Source: Flavonifractor sp. An10
GTDB lineage: Bacteria; Bacillota; Clostridia; Oscillospirales; Oscillospiraceae
Assembly (NCBI RefSeq): GCF_002161215.1
Contig: NZ_NFMB01000006.1
Coordinates: 1 to 64,000, forward strand
Reading direction: 5' to 3'
DNA length: 64,000 nt
Shown in pieces: positions 47,354-55,877 of this stretch. The notes beneath the pieces were generated by a model, which saw only the letters and a list, made by a program, of their open reading frames with translations, ran no database searches and was not told the DNA's origin. Position numbers and translations under genes: made by a program. The number at the start of each line of letters is the position of its first letter. Position 1 is the stretch's first letter.

Positions 47354-48175
47354 ATGTCCGAATGTACCCACAACTGCTCCTCCTGCGGCGAGAGCTGCTC
47401 GGAGCGCACCACGCCCCAGGATTTCCGCGCGCCGGCCAACGGCCTGTCCCACATCGGGAAGGTGATCGCCGTGGTCAGCGGCAAGGGGGGCGTGGGCAAG
47501 AGCACCGTGACCTCCTCCCTGGCCGTAGCCATGCGCCGGCTGGGCAAGAAGGTGGGCGTGCTGGACGCCGACATCACCGGCCCCTCCATCCCCACCGCCT
47601 TCGGCGTCCACACCAAGGCCGAGGGCAGCGAGCTGGGCATCTACCCGGTGGAGACCAAGACCGGCATTGAGATCATGAGCCTCAACCTGCTCATGGAGAA
47701 CGAGACCGACCCGGTGGTGTGGCGGGGCCCCGTCATCGCCGGGGCGGTGAAGCAGTTCTGGACTGACGTGATCTGGGGCGACGTGGACTACCTGTTCGTG
47801 GATATGCCGCCGGGAACCGGCGACGTGCCCCTCACCGTGTTCCAGTCCCTGCCGGTGGACGGCATCATCGTGGTCACCTCCCCCCAGGAGCTGGTGAGCA
47901 TGATCGTCACCAAGGCGGTGAAGATGGCCGAGATGATGCACATCCCGGTGCTGGGCCTGGTGGAAAACTACAGCTACTATGAGTGCCCCGACTGCGGCAG
48001 GCGCCACGCCGTCTTCGGCGAGAGCCACATCGACCAGACCGCCGCCCAGCACGGCCTCAAGGTGCTGGCCCGGCTGCCCATCGACCCGGCGGCGGCCGCC
48101 GCCTGCGACGCGGGCACCATCGAGGATTTCGAGCCCAACTACCTCGCCGATGTGGCAAAGGCCCTGGCGGAGTAA
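47354..48175 (+). CDS. Mrp/NBP35 family iron-sulfur carrier ATPase
   Basis: 273 residues from ATG 47354 (ribosome site GAAAGAAGGA). N-terminal cysteines (C4, C8, C11, C15) and P-loop SGKGGVGKST (42-51), VDMPPGTGDVPLTV and a C-terminal ECPDCGRRH motif. Transfers Fe-S clusters to apo-proteins; ATP-dependent dimer. The N-terminal Cys cluster is typical of the clostridial NBP35-like form. Confidence 0.92.
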   Translation: MSECTHNCSSCGESCSERTTPQDFRAPANGLSHIGKVIAVVSGKGGVGKSTVTSSLAVAMRRLGKKVGVLDADITGPSIPTAFGVHTKAEGSELGIYPVETKTGIEIMSLNLLMENETDPVVWRGPVIAGAVKQFWTDVIWGDVDYLFVDMPPGTGDVPLTVFQSLPVDGIIVVTSPQELVSMIVTKAVKMAEMMHIPVLGLVENYSYYECPDCGRRHAVFGESHIDQTAAQHGLKVLARLPIDPAAAAACDAGTIEDFEPNYLADVAKALAE

Positions 48176-48203
48176 CCCCAATCAGCAAAGGAAGTGCATC
48201 CCC

Positions 48204-49460
48204 ATGTCCCATACCGCCGAGCTCATCGCCGTGGGCACCGAGCTGCTGCTTGGAAATATTGCCAACACCGACGCCCAGATGCTCTCCCAGGGCCTGTCCG
48301 CCCTGGGCATCAACGTCTACTACCACACGGTGGTGGGAGACAACCCCCAGCGGCTCCGCGCCGCCGTGGAGCTGGCCCGCACCCGGGCGGACATTATCAT
48401 CACCACCGGCGGCCTGGGCCCCACCTGCGACGACCTCACCAAGAACGTGCTGGCGGAGTGCTTCGGCAAACCGCTGGTGTTCCATGAGCCCTCCGCCCGC
48501 CGCATCGAGGCCTACTTCCAGCGGCTTCACGCCGGCCGGCCCATGACGGAGAACAACTACCAGCAGGCCATGCTCCCCGAGGGGTGCACGGTGCTGGACA
48601 ACGACTGGGGCACCGCCCCCGGCGTGGCCTTTGAGGCCGGCGGCGTCCGGGTGATCATGCTCCCCGGCCCGCCCCGGGAGTGTAAGGCCATGTTCACCCA
48701 CCGGGTGGTGCCCTATCTGAAAAGCCTGGCCGACGGGGTGATCGTCTCCCGCACCCTGAAGCTCTTCGGCATCGGGGAGTCCTCCATGGAGGCCCAGCTG
48801 CGGGACGAGATGAACGCCATGACCAACCCCACCCTGGCCCCCTACGCCAAGGAGGGGGAGTGCGAGCTGCGCATCACCGCCAGGGCGGAGGATGAACAGG
48901 CCGCCCACGCCCTCATCGACCCGGTGGAGGCGCGGCTGCGGGCCAAATTCGGCCCCCTGATCTACGGCGCCGACGTGCCCTCCATCGAGGCGGCGGTGTT
49001 CCGGCTCCTGAAGGAGAAAAACCTGACCTTCGGCTGCGCCGAGAGCTGCACCGGCGGCCTCATCGCCAAGCGCATGACCGACCTGTCCGGGGTGTCCGCC
49101 GTGTTCCGGGGGGGCGTGGTGAGCTACGCCACCCAGGTGAAGCACACCGTCCTGGGGGTGGAGCAGGCCCTCCTGGAGCAGTACGGCGCGGTCAGCGAGC
49201 CCGTGGCCCGGGCCATGGCCGAGGGGGCCCGGCGGGTGCTGGGCTGCGACATCGCGGTAGCTTCCACCGGCGTGGCCGGCCCCGATCCCGACGAGCGGGG
49301 CAACCCGGTGGGGCTGGTCTACCTGGCCCTGGCCGCCCCCGACGGCACCTGGGTGCGGAAAATCCAGCAGGGCATGGGCCGGGAGCGGGTGCGCCACGTG
49401 GCTGCCTCCCACGCCTTCGACCTGGCAAGGCGGTACCTGAGCGGCCTGGAGATGAAGTAA
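48204..49460 (+). CDS. cinA: CinA family protein (nicotinamide-nucleotide amidase/ADP-ribose pyrophosphatase)
   Basis: 418 residues. N-terminal MoCF-like COG1058 domain (AELIAVGTELLLGNIANTDA, TTGGLGPTCDDLTKN) and C-terminal amidase domain (GCAESCTGGLIAKRMTDLSG, ASTGVAGPDP). Recycles damaged pyridine nucleotides; named for competence links in Streptococcus. Starts 28 bases after mrp. Ends at a strong terminator. Confidence 0.93.
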   Translation: MSHTAELIAVGTELLLGNIANTDAQMLSQGLSALGINVYYHTVVGDNPQRLRAAVELARTRADIIITTGGLGPTCDDLTKNVLAECFGKPLVFHEPSARRIEAYFQRLHAGRPMTENNYQQAMLPEGCTVLDNDWGTAPGVAFEAGGVRVIMLPGPPRECKAMFTHRVVPYLKSLADGVIVSRTLKLFGIGESSMEAQLRDEMNAMTNPTLAPYAKEGECELRITARAEDEQAAHALIDPVEARLRAKFGPLIYGADVPSIEAAVFRLLKEKNLTFGCAESCTGGLIAKRMTDLSGVSAVFRGGVVSYATQVKHTVLGVEQALLEQYGAVSEPVARAMAEGARRVLGCDIAVASTGVAGPDPDERGNPVGLVYLALAAPDGTWVRKIQQGMGRERVRHVAASHAFDLARRYLSGLEMK

Positions 49461-49463
49461 ACA

Positions 49464-49512
49464 GAAAACAGCGGGTATTCTGCAAAATGCAGAATACCCG
49501 CTGTTTTCTTTT
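49464..49512 (+). terminator. Terminator after cinA
   Basis: AAAACAGCGGGTATTCTGC pairs with GCAGAATACCCGCTGTTTT, then T-rich. Confidence 0.92.
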
Positions 49513-49574
49513 CCCGAGCCAAGTAGCGGAAATCACCCCGCCCTGTAGGGGCGGATATCATCCGCCCGTCTAAT

Positions 49575-49688
49575 GGGGCCCCGCGGCGACCCAACGGAGT
49601 GGTCGTCGTGGGGAGAGGAGGCACAGTGGAGGGAACGAGCTTTGCCGCTTGCGGCGAAGCGAGCGATCCGTAACTTGTGCCGACGATG
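49575..49688 (+). repeat. E1 structured repeat, copy f
   Basis: Hairpin A arms GCGACC/GGTCGT; hairpin B arms TTTGCCGC/GCGGCGAA; closing pair GGCACA/TGTGCC, the alternative to GGCCCA/TGGGCC. Confidence 0.88.
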
Positions 49689-49819
49689 TAGGGGCGGATA
49701 TCATCCGCCCGCTTGCCCCCGCAACCGCTGGCCCGTGGGGCGCGACGACTCGGCGCGCCGTCCGTAGGGGCGACCTGTGGCCGCCCGTCTGCCGGGGTGC
49801 CCCCGGGGACGCGCCCAAT

Positions 49820-49933
49820 GGGGCCCCCGCGGCGACCCAACGGAGTGGTCGTCGTGGGGAGAGGAGGCCCAGCGGAGGGAATGAGCTTTCGGGCCTGCCC
49901 GGAAGCGAACGATCCGCAGCTTGGGCCGACGAC
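49820..49933 (+). repeat. E1 structured repeat, copy g
   Basis: Hairpin A as in copy f; hairpin B arms CGGG/CCCG as in copy d; closing pair GGCCCA/TGGGCC. Confidence 0.88.
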
Positions 49934-50130
49934 GGCGCCCCCATTTTTTCCCGAAGAAATGGGGAGAAAGAAGGGCCGGGGGGCTTTCCGCCTTTTCAAA
50001 AAGGATGCTTCGCATAGATTTACATCGAAGGCGCCCCCGGCGCCTTCGACCCCGGCCCCCCAAACGGGGGCCCAGGGCGGCGGTGGGCTGTACGCACAGG
50101 GCAGAGACCGGGCGTGCATTGCCGCCCGCA

Positions 50131-50243
50131 TCGTCGGCACAAGTTGCGGATCGCTCGCTTCGCCGCAAGCGGCAAAGCTCGTTCCCTCCACTGTGCCTCC
50201 TCTCCCCACCGAACCCGCTTCGCTGGGCTTCGGCGGGGGCCCC
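50131..50243 (-). repeat. E1 structured repeat, copy h
   Basis: Hairpin B arms GCCGC/GCGGC with GGCACA/TGTGCC; hairpin A of the short CCGAAGCCC type as in copy c. It mixes the halves of copies c and f. Confidence 0.85.
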
Positions 50244-50424
50244 GTAATGATCATCTCTCCAGGCGCTGCCGCGCCCCGGGTGGCACGCATCGGGGTTACC
50301 CTGCAAGCCCTGAGAGCTGCTGCGCTGTACCGGCTTGGCCCGCCGGGCCGCCGTCGGTGCCATGCCTCCGAAATACCAAGGCATTCGCGGCGGCTGGAAA
50401 ACGGCGCGTCAGGGATGCCGCGCC

Positions 50425-51024
50425 CTACGCCTCCAGAGTGATGGCCACGGCGTAGGCCCGGTCGTACTGGTTGAGGTAGGCCACGTCAAAGAAGCTGTCG
50501 GGCAGGGCGGCGGAGGTGACCCCCTCGCCGTCGTCGTACACCGCCAGGTAGAGGGGCGCGCGCTCCCCCACGGTCAGGGCCTGGGGGTCGTTCAGCCACG
50601 CCCAGGTGCGGCCCGTGTCGGTGCGGGTGACGCCGCTCAGGGCGGCGTTGACGCTGTACCGGCCGGAGCCGTCCTGCCAGTTGATGCGGATGCCGTCCTC
50701 CTCCAGCACCACGCCCAGCCGGAGGCTGTCGGAGGAGCCGGAAACGCCCACCGAGCCGCCCCCCACGGCCAGCCACTGGCCGTCCTGCCAGGAGAGCACC
50801 TCGATGCTGCAGCCGGTGACCGCCTCACCGGCGGAGAGCTGGTACACGCCGTACTCCGTGTCCGCGCCCCCCACCAGGGCCAGCAGGGCCGCCTCTTCCT
50901 CGCTCGGCTCCAGGGGAGCCACGGAGTTGTCCCCCAGCTCCTCGTTCTGCTCCCCGCCGCCCCGGGGGGCGCAGCCCGCCAGGGCCAGGGTGCACACCAG
51001 GGCCAGACAGATCAGCTTTTTCAT
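50425..51024 (-). CDS. Putative lipoprotein of unknown function
   Basis: 199 residues. Signal peptide with lipobox LALAGC (Cys18), Gly/Glu-rich linker, then a beta-rich domain with SWQDGQWLAVGGGSVGV. No family recognised. Downstream of mnmA by 18 bases on the same strand, so probably co-transcribed. Stop TAG is fused to a repeat edge (TAGGGCGCGGCATCC). Confidence 0.75.
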   Translation of the reverse strand: MKKLICLALVCTLALAGCAPRGGGEQNEELGDNSVAPLEPSEEEAALLALVGGADTEYGVYQLSAGEAVTGCSIEVLSWQDGQWLAVGGGSVGVSGSSDSLRLGVVLEEDGIRINWQDGSGRYSVNAALSGVTRTDTGRTWAWLNDPQALTVGERAPLYLAVYDDGEGVTSAALPDSFFDVAYLNQYDRAYAVAITLEA

Positions 51025-51042
51025 GTTCCTCGTCCTCTCTTT

Positions 51043-52047
51043 TTAGGTAATCCAGGCGCTTCCCAGCACCGTGTCGCCGTCGTAGAACACCGCCAGCTGC
51101 CCCGGCGTGGGGGCCCGGGCGGGGGTGTGCATGCGGAGCACCACGCCCTCCCCGTCCGCCTCCAGGGCGGCGGGGAACTGGGTGCGGGAGTGGCGCAGGC
51201 GCACCTGCACCTCCACCGGGCCGGTGAGGCCGTCCGCGGCCAGCCAGTTGGGGCGGACACACCGCACCGTGTCCCTCCCCAGGTCGGAGCCGTCGGAGAG
51301 CACCACCTCGCAGGTGTCCGGCCGCAATTCCGTGACGAAGTACCGGTGGGGCCCCGACACCCCCAGGCCCCGGCCCTGGCCCAGGGTATAGCGGTGGATG
51401 CCCTTGTGCTGTCCCAGGATATGGCCCGATTTGTCCACAAAATTGCCGGGCGGTGTGGAAAAGCCACGCGCCTCCAGCCAATCGCCGTAGTCCCCCTGGG
51501 GGATGAAGCAGATCTCCATGGAGTCGGGCTTGTCCGCCACCGGGATGCCGAAGCCCCGGGCCAGGGCCCGTACCTCGGTCTTTTCGTAATCGCCCAGGGG
51601 GAAAATAACCCGCTGTAATTGCTCCCGGGTGAGCCGGGAGAGCATATAGGACTGGTCATTGGCGGGCCGCCCCTTTTTCAGCAGGCCGTTTTCCACCCGG
51701 GCGTAGTGGCCGGTGGACACATACCGGGCCCCGATTTTCTCCGCCAGGGCGAAGAGGGCGGGGAACTTCACCAGCCGGTTGCAACGGGCGCAGGGCAGGG
51801 GCGTCCGCCCCGCCAGGTAGTCGGCGGCGAAGGGGGCGCACACCTGTTCCTCCAGCTGCGCCCGGATGTCCGCGATCTCCAGGGGGATGCCCAGCCGCTC
51901 CGCCACGGCGGCGGCGTCCGCCGCCCCGCTCCCCCCCAGGCCGATGTCCAGATAGAGGCCGGTGACGTCGTAGTGCTCCTGCAGCAGCTTGGCCGCCACG
52001 GCGGAGTCCACCCCGCCGGACAGGCCAAGGACAATTTTCTCTCCCAT
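51043..52047 (-). CDS. mnmA: tRNA-specific 2-thiouridylase MnmA
   Basis: 334 residues from ATG 52047 (ribosome site AAGGAG). PP-loop GLSGGVDSAVA (SGGVDS at 10-15), nucleophile Cys89 in CARCNRLVKF, persulfide Cys180 in SMEICFIPQGDYG. Makes 2-thiouridine at tRNA position 34. Slightly shorter than the usual 360 residues. Lies directly downstream of mnmG, which modifies the same base, so they act on one pathway. Confidence 0.95.
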   Translation of the reverse strand: MGEKIVLGLSGGVDSAVAAKLLQEHYDVTGLYLDIGLGGSGAADAAAVAERLGIPLEIADIRAQLEEQVCAPFAADYLAGRTPLPCARCNRLVKFPALFALAEKIGARYVSTGHYARVENGLLKKGRPANDQSYMLSRLTREQLQRVIFPLGDYEKTEVRALARGFGIPVADKPDSMEICFIPQGDYGDWLEARGFSTPPGNFVDKSGHILGQHKGIHRYTLGQGRGLGVSGPHRYFVTELRPDTCEVVLSDGSDLGRDTVRCVRPNWLAADGLTGPVEVQVRLRHSRTQFPAALEADGEGVVLRMHTPARAPTPGQLAVFYDGDTVLGSAWIT

Positions 52048-52129
52048 AGGTTCTCCTTTGTGTTGGGTGATCTCAGACGGCGGGGGCAAGCCCCCGCCCT
52101 ACAAGCCGGGGGCGGAATCGGGCCTGCCT

Positions 52130-53935
52130 CTACTTCTCCAGCTGGAGCATGAGCACGGCGATGTCCGCCGGGCTCACCCCGGAGATGCGGGAGGCCTGCC
52201 CCAGGCTGAGGGGGCGGATCCTGTCCAGCTTCTGCCGGGCCTCCAGCCGCAGGCCGGCCATGGACAGGTAGTCCAGATCCGGCGGCAGGGGCCTGTCCTC
52301 CATCTTCCGCTGCTCCTCCACCTGCCGCAGCTGGCGGTCGATGTACCCCTGGTACTTCACCGCGATCTCCACCGCCTCGGTGACGTCGGGGGGCAGGTCG
52401 GGCCGGCCCCTGTCCGCCGCCGCCAGGCCCTCATAGGTGTTCTCCGGGCGGCGGAGCAGATCCACCAGCCGCCCGTCGGGGGTGCCGGTGTGCTCCAGCC
52501 GCCTGATCTCCTGATCCACGGCGGCGTATTTGTCCAATACTTTTTGATACCGCTGGTCGCTGACCAGGCCGATGGCGTGCCCCACGGGGCACAGCCGCCG
52601 GTCGGCGTTGTCCTGCCGGTGGAGAAGCCGGTACTCGGTGCGGGAGGTCATCATCCGGTAGGGCTCGTTGGTGCCCTTGGTGACCAGATCGTCGATGAGC
52701 ACCCCGATGTACCCCTGATCCCGCCGGAGCACCAGCGGCTCCCGCCCCAGAATCTTCAGCGCCGCGTTCACCCCGGCCACAAAGCCCTGGGCGGCGGCCT
52801 CCTCATACCCGGAGGAGCCGTTGAACTGCCCGGCCCCGTACAGGCCCTGGATGCGCTTGCACTCCAGAGTGGGCAGCAGCTGGGTGGGGTCTAAGCAGTC
52901 GTACTCGATGGCGTAGGCCGGGCGGGTCATCTCGGCGCGCTCCAGCCCGGGAATGGTGTGGAGCATCTGAATCTGCACGTCCTCCGGCAGGGAGGAGGAG
53001 AAGCCCTGGATGTACAGCTCCTCGGTGTTCAGCCCCATGGGCTCCACGAAGAGCTGGTGCCGCTCCTTGTCGGCAAAGCGCACCACCTTGTCCTCGATGG
53101 AGGGGCAGTACCGGGGCCCCACCCCCTCGATCACCCCGGAGAACAGGGGCGACCGATCCAGGTTGGCCCGGATCACGGCGTGGGTGGCGGCGTTGGTGTA
53201 GGTGAGCCAGCACACGGCCCTGTTCTCCGGCGGCGTCTCCGTCTCGAAGGAGAAGGGGAGCGCCTGCCCGTCCCCCTCCTGCAGCTCCATCTGGGAGAAG
53301 TCCACGCTGCGGGCGTTGACCCGGGGGGGCGTGCCCGTCTTGAACCGCCGCAGCTCCAGCCCCAGCTTTTCCAGGCTCTCCGTCAGGGGGAGGGCGGCGG
53401 CCAGCCCGTCGGGGCCGGACTGCCGCGTCACGTCCCCCACGATGGTGCGGCCACCCAGGTAGGTGCCGGTGGCCACCACCACAGCTTTGACCCGGTACAC
53501 CGCCCCGTAGGCGGTGCGCACAGCGGCGACCCGGCCGTGCTCGGCAAACACGTCGGTGATCTCCGCCTGCTTCACCCACAGGTGCTCCTGCCGCTCCAGG
53601 GTGTGCTTCATGATCTCCTGGTACCGGCGGCGGTCGGCCTGGGCCCGCAGCGACCACACCGCCGGGCCCTTGCCCCGGTTTAAGAGCCGGTACTGGATGC
53701 ACGCCTGGTCGGCGGCCTTTGCCATCTCGCCCCCCAGGGCGTCCAGCTCCCGCACCAGGTGGCCCTTCCCCGTGCCGCCGATGGCCGGGTTGCAGGGCAT
53801 GTTGCCCACCGCGTCCAGGTTCACCGTGAAGCACAGGGTGTCCAGCCCCAGCCGGGCGGCGGCCAGCGCCGCCTCAATGCCCGCGTGGCCCGCGCCGATG
53901 ACCGCGATATCGTATGTTCCTGCTTCGTAATCCAT
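52130..53935 (-). CDS. mnmG: tRNA uridine-5-carboxymethylaminomethyl modification enzyme MnmG
   Basis: 601 residues. FAD-binding [18 protein letters not shown] (13-30), [24 protein letters not shown], and C-terminal helical domain ending [20 protein letters not shown]. Works with MnmE. In many Firmicutes it follows jag and mnmE at the origin; here mnmE is absent from the window and mnmG is 33 kb away on the other strand. Confidence 0.95.
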   Translation of the reverse strand: MDYEAGTYDIAVIGAGHAGIEAALAAARLGLDTLCFTVNLDAVGNMPCNPAIGGTGKGHLVRELDALGGEMAKAADQACIQYRLLNRGKGPAVWSLRAQADRRRYQEIMKHTLERQEHLWVKQAEITDVFAEHGRVAAVRTAYGAVYRVKAVVVATGTYLGGRTIVGDVTRQSGPDGLAAALPLTESLEKLGLELRRFKTGTPPRVNARSVDFSQMELQEGDGQALPFSFETETPPENRAVCWLTYTNAATHAVIRANLDRSPLFSGVIEGVGPRYCPSIEDKVVRFADKERHQLFVEPMGLNTEELYIQGFSSSLPEDVQIQMLHTIPGLERAEMTRPAYAIEYDCLDPTQLLPTLECKRIQGLYGAGQFNGSSGYEEAAAQGFVAGVNAALKILGREPLVLRRDQGYIGVLIDDLVTKGTNEPYRMMTSRTEYRLLHRQDNADRRLCPVGHAIGLVSDQRYQKVLDKYAAVDQEIRRLEHTGTPDGRLVDLLRRPENTYEGLAAADRGRPDLPPDVTEAVEIAVKYQGYIDRQLRQVEEQRKMEDRPLPPDLDYLSMAGLRLEARQKLDRIRPLSLGQASRISGVSPADIAVLMLQLEK

Positions 53936-54183
53936 GCGTTCGATACTCTTTCCTCTGTGATGTGTATGCCTGTGCGTGGGGCCTGGAGCCCCTCATCCGC
54001 CCCGGCGGGGGCAAGCCCCCGCCCTACGAGTGGTGCGGATTCAGAACGTGCTGTGTGCCGCCACATCCGCCAAGCTCGTTCGGCGGCATGGCACCGGCGG
54101 CGGCCCGGCGGGCCAAGCCGGTACAGCGCAGCAGCTGTCAGGGCTTGCCGGGTAATCCCGATGCGTGCCGCCCGAGGCGCGGC

Positions 54184-54354
54184 GTCGTCGGCCCAAGCTA
54201 CGGATCGTTCGCTTCCGGGCAGGCCCGAAAGCTCATTCCCTCCGCTGGGCCTCCTCTCCCCACCGAACCCGCTGCGCAGCCGTTGGCGGCTTTGCCGCCT
54301 TACGGATGCGGCGTGCCCCTTGCGGGTACTTCGCTGGGCTTCGGCGGGGGCCCC
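54184..54354 (-). repeat. E1 structured repeat, copy i (long hairpin A)
   Basis: Near-identical inverse of copy d, including the 57-base hairpin A extension and CGGG/CCCG hairpin B. Confidence 0.88.
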
Positions 54355-54627
54355 AGTTACCGCAAGCGCCAGCCAATGGGGCGGGCGGCGATGCCGGCCC
54401 GGTTCTTTCCAGCCAATCACAGCCCACCGCCGCCATGGGCCCCGGGTCCAGGGTCGAAGGCGCCGGGGGCGCCTTCGATGAAAATCCACGCGAAGCCACC
54501 TCAAAAAACGCAGGCCCTGGTGGTTTTCCCACCGCTTTTGACACCAAAAGCGGTGCGCCCGCCGCGCAGGCGCCCCCGGGGGCACCCCCGGCAGGTGGAT
54601 GGCGCGCCGAGGTCGTCGCGCCCCACG

Positions 54628-54740
54628 TCGTCGGCACAAGTTACGGATCGCTCACTTCGCCGCAAGCGGCAAAGCTCGTTCCCTCCACTGTGCCTCCTCT
54701 CCCCACGACGACCACTCCGTTGGGTCGCCGCGGGGGCCCC
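54628..54740 (-). repeat. E1 structured repeat, copy j
   Basis: Inverse of the copy f type: hairpin B GCCGC/GCGGC, closing pair GGCACA/TGTGCC, hairpin A GCGACC/GGTCGT, next to P1. Confidence 0.88.
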
Positions 54741-54825
54741 ATTAGACGGGCGGATGGTATCCGCCCCTACGGGCCTGGCAGTTGTCATACCGCCCCAGCG
54801 GGCGGCGCGCCGGGGATGCCGCGCC

Positions 54826-55719
54826 CTACTTGCCGTAGACGATGGAGACGGCCTTTTGGCAGTTGAGGATCTCCGCCGTTTTGGGGGCGCCGCCGAACTC
54901 GCCGTCCAGAGTCCAGGGCAGCTCCTGCTCACAGGTGATTTTCAGCCGGCTGGTGCGGTAGCTGGTGACCAGCCCGCCCTCGTCGGGGGACATGGTGAGC
55001 AGGGCGCGGATCACGGCCTGGAGCTGGATGGGGTTCTCCGGCCGGCGCACCAGCACCACCTCAAAAATCCCGTCGTCCAGGGCCACCGGCTGGGCGGGCG
55101 TCCCCTTGAAGCCCCCCACGGACACGGTGTTGCTCACCATGCCGTAGCAGTAGCCCCCCGCCTCCACCCCGCCGTCGTGCTCCACGGTGAGGGGGTAGGA
55201 CTGGATGGAGGCAATGCGGGTGACGCTCTCCAGCATATAGGCGGTGCGGCCCAGCAGGTTCTTCACCGGCTGGGGGGTGTTGTAGGACACGTCGGTGAAG
55301 GCGCCGAAGGCGGCCACGTAGATGAAGTGCTCGCCGTTGAACCGGCCGATGTCCACCGGCCGGGGCACCCCGGCGGCGGCGGTGCGGGCCATGGCCTCCA
55401 TCCCCCGGGGGAGGGACAGGTTCCTGGAGAAGTCGTTGGTGGTGCCGGCGGGGATATAGCCCACCTCCGGCCGCGCCTCGGGCGGCAGGGCCATCAGGCC
55501 GTTCACCACCTCGTGGAGGGTGCCGTCCCCCCCGCCGCAGACGATGCGGTCAAACTCCCCGGCCCGGCGGGCGGCCAGCTCCGCGGCGTCCCCGGTCCCC
55601 CGGGTGGGGTGAACCGTCACGTCCCAGTCCCGGGCCAGCTCCTCCAGCACCGCCGCCAGGCGGCTTTTCAGCAGGCCCTTCCCCGCGTGGGTATTGTAGA
55701 TAAACAGCAGCTTCTTCAT
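54826..55719 (-). CDS. Diacylglycerol/lipid kinase family protein (YegS/DagK type)
   Basis: 297 residues. Catalytic-domain motif VCGGGDGTLHEVVNGL (GGGDGT at 62-67), preceded by NTHAGKG and followed by PAGTTNDFSRNL and the C-terminal DGEFGGAPKTAEI. Phosphorylates a lipid (diacylglycerol or undecaprenol); substrate not decided. Stop TAG begins a repeat edge (TAGGGCGCGGCATCC). Confidence 0.92.
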   Translation of the reverse strand: MKKLLFIYNTHAGKGLLKSRLAAVLEELARDWDVTVHPTRGTGDAAELAARRAGEFDRIVCGGGDGTLHEVVNGLMALPPEARPEVGYIPAGTTNDFSRNLSLPRGMEAMARTAAAGVPRPVDIGRFNGEHFIYVAAFGAFTDVSYNTPQPVKNLLGRTAYMLESVTRIASIQSYPLTVEHDGGVEAGGYCYGMVSNTVSVGGFKGTPAQPVALDDGIFEVVLVRRPENPIQLQAVIRALLTMSPDEGGLVTSYRTSRLKITCEQELPWTLDGEFGGAPKTAEILNCQKAVSIVYGK

Positions 55720-55811
55720 AGCGCTCCTCCGTTGTCATGTGCCTATATTATACAGGGATTGCCGCAAAATACAACCACCCGCCGGAGCGGGCGGCAAATT
55801 TCCGCCGGGTC

Positions 55812-55840
55812 TTGCTTTTTTTCGCTAAAGTGTGTAGAAT
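55812..55840 (+). promoter_or_regulatory. Promoter of azlCD
   Basis: TTGCTT (55812-55817), 17 bases, TAGAAT (55835-55840). Confidence 0.7.
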
Positions 55841-55877
55841 AAAAATCTCAGCGCAAACACAAAGGAGTGCTGCCGAT

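Larger units (their letters stand above)
49513..50424. repeat. Composite repeat island 5 (P1-E1-P1-P2-P-E1-D-E1-C)
   Basis: 912 bases between convergent genes. P1 (49548-49567), E1 copy f, second P1, P2 GGGGCGCGACGACTCGGCGC, GGGGCGACCTGTGGCCGCCC, E1 copy g, D (49935-50090) with CCATTTTTTC and GAAGAAATGG-type stem and GAAGGCGCC/GGCGCCTTC, inverse E1 copy h, inverse C (50252-50400) and the edge hairpin GGCGCGTCAGGGATGCCGCG, which runs into the next gene's stop. Confidence 0.85.
53936..54825. repeat. Composite repeat island 6 (C-E1-D-P2-E1-P1, inverse of island 4)
   Basis: 890 bases upstream of mnmG and downstream of the lipid kinase gene. C (54085-54184), inverse E1 copy i, D (54425-54600) with GAAGGCGCC/GGCGCCTTC and ACCGCTTTTG/CAAAAGCGGT stems, inverse P2, inverse E1 copy j, P1 GGGCGGATGGTATCCGCCCC, and the edge hairpin GGCGCGCCGGGGATGCCGCG adjoining the lipid kinase stop. 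Confidence 0.85.

Noticed and set aside
24695-54825. Prophage or classical insertion sequence
   Set aside because: No transposase, integrase, phage structural gene or terminal duplications visible; only non-coding repeats.
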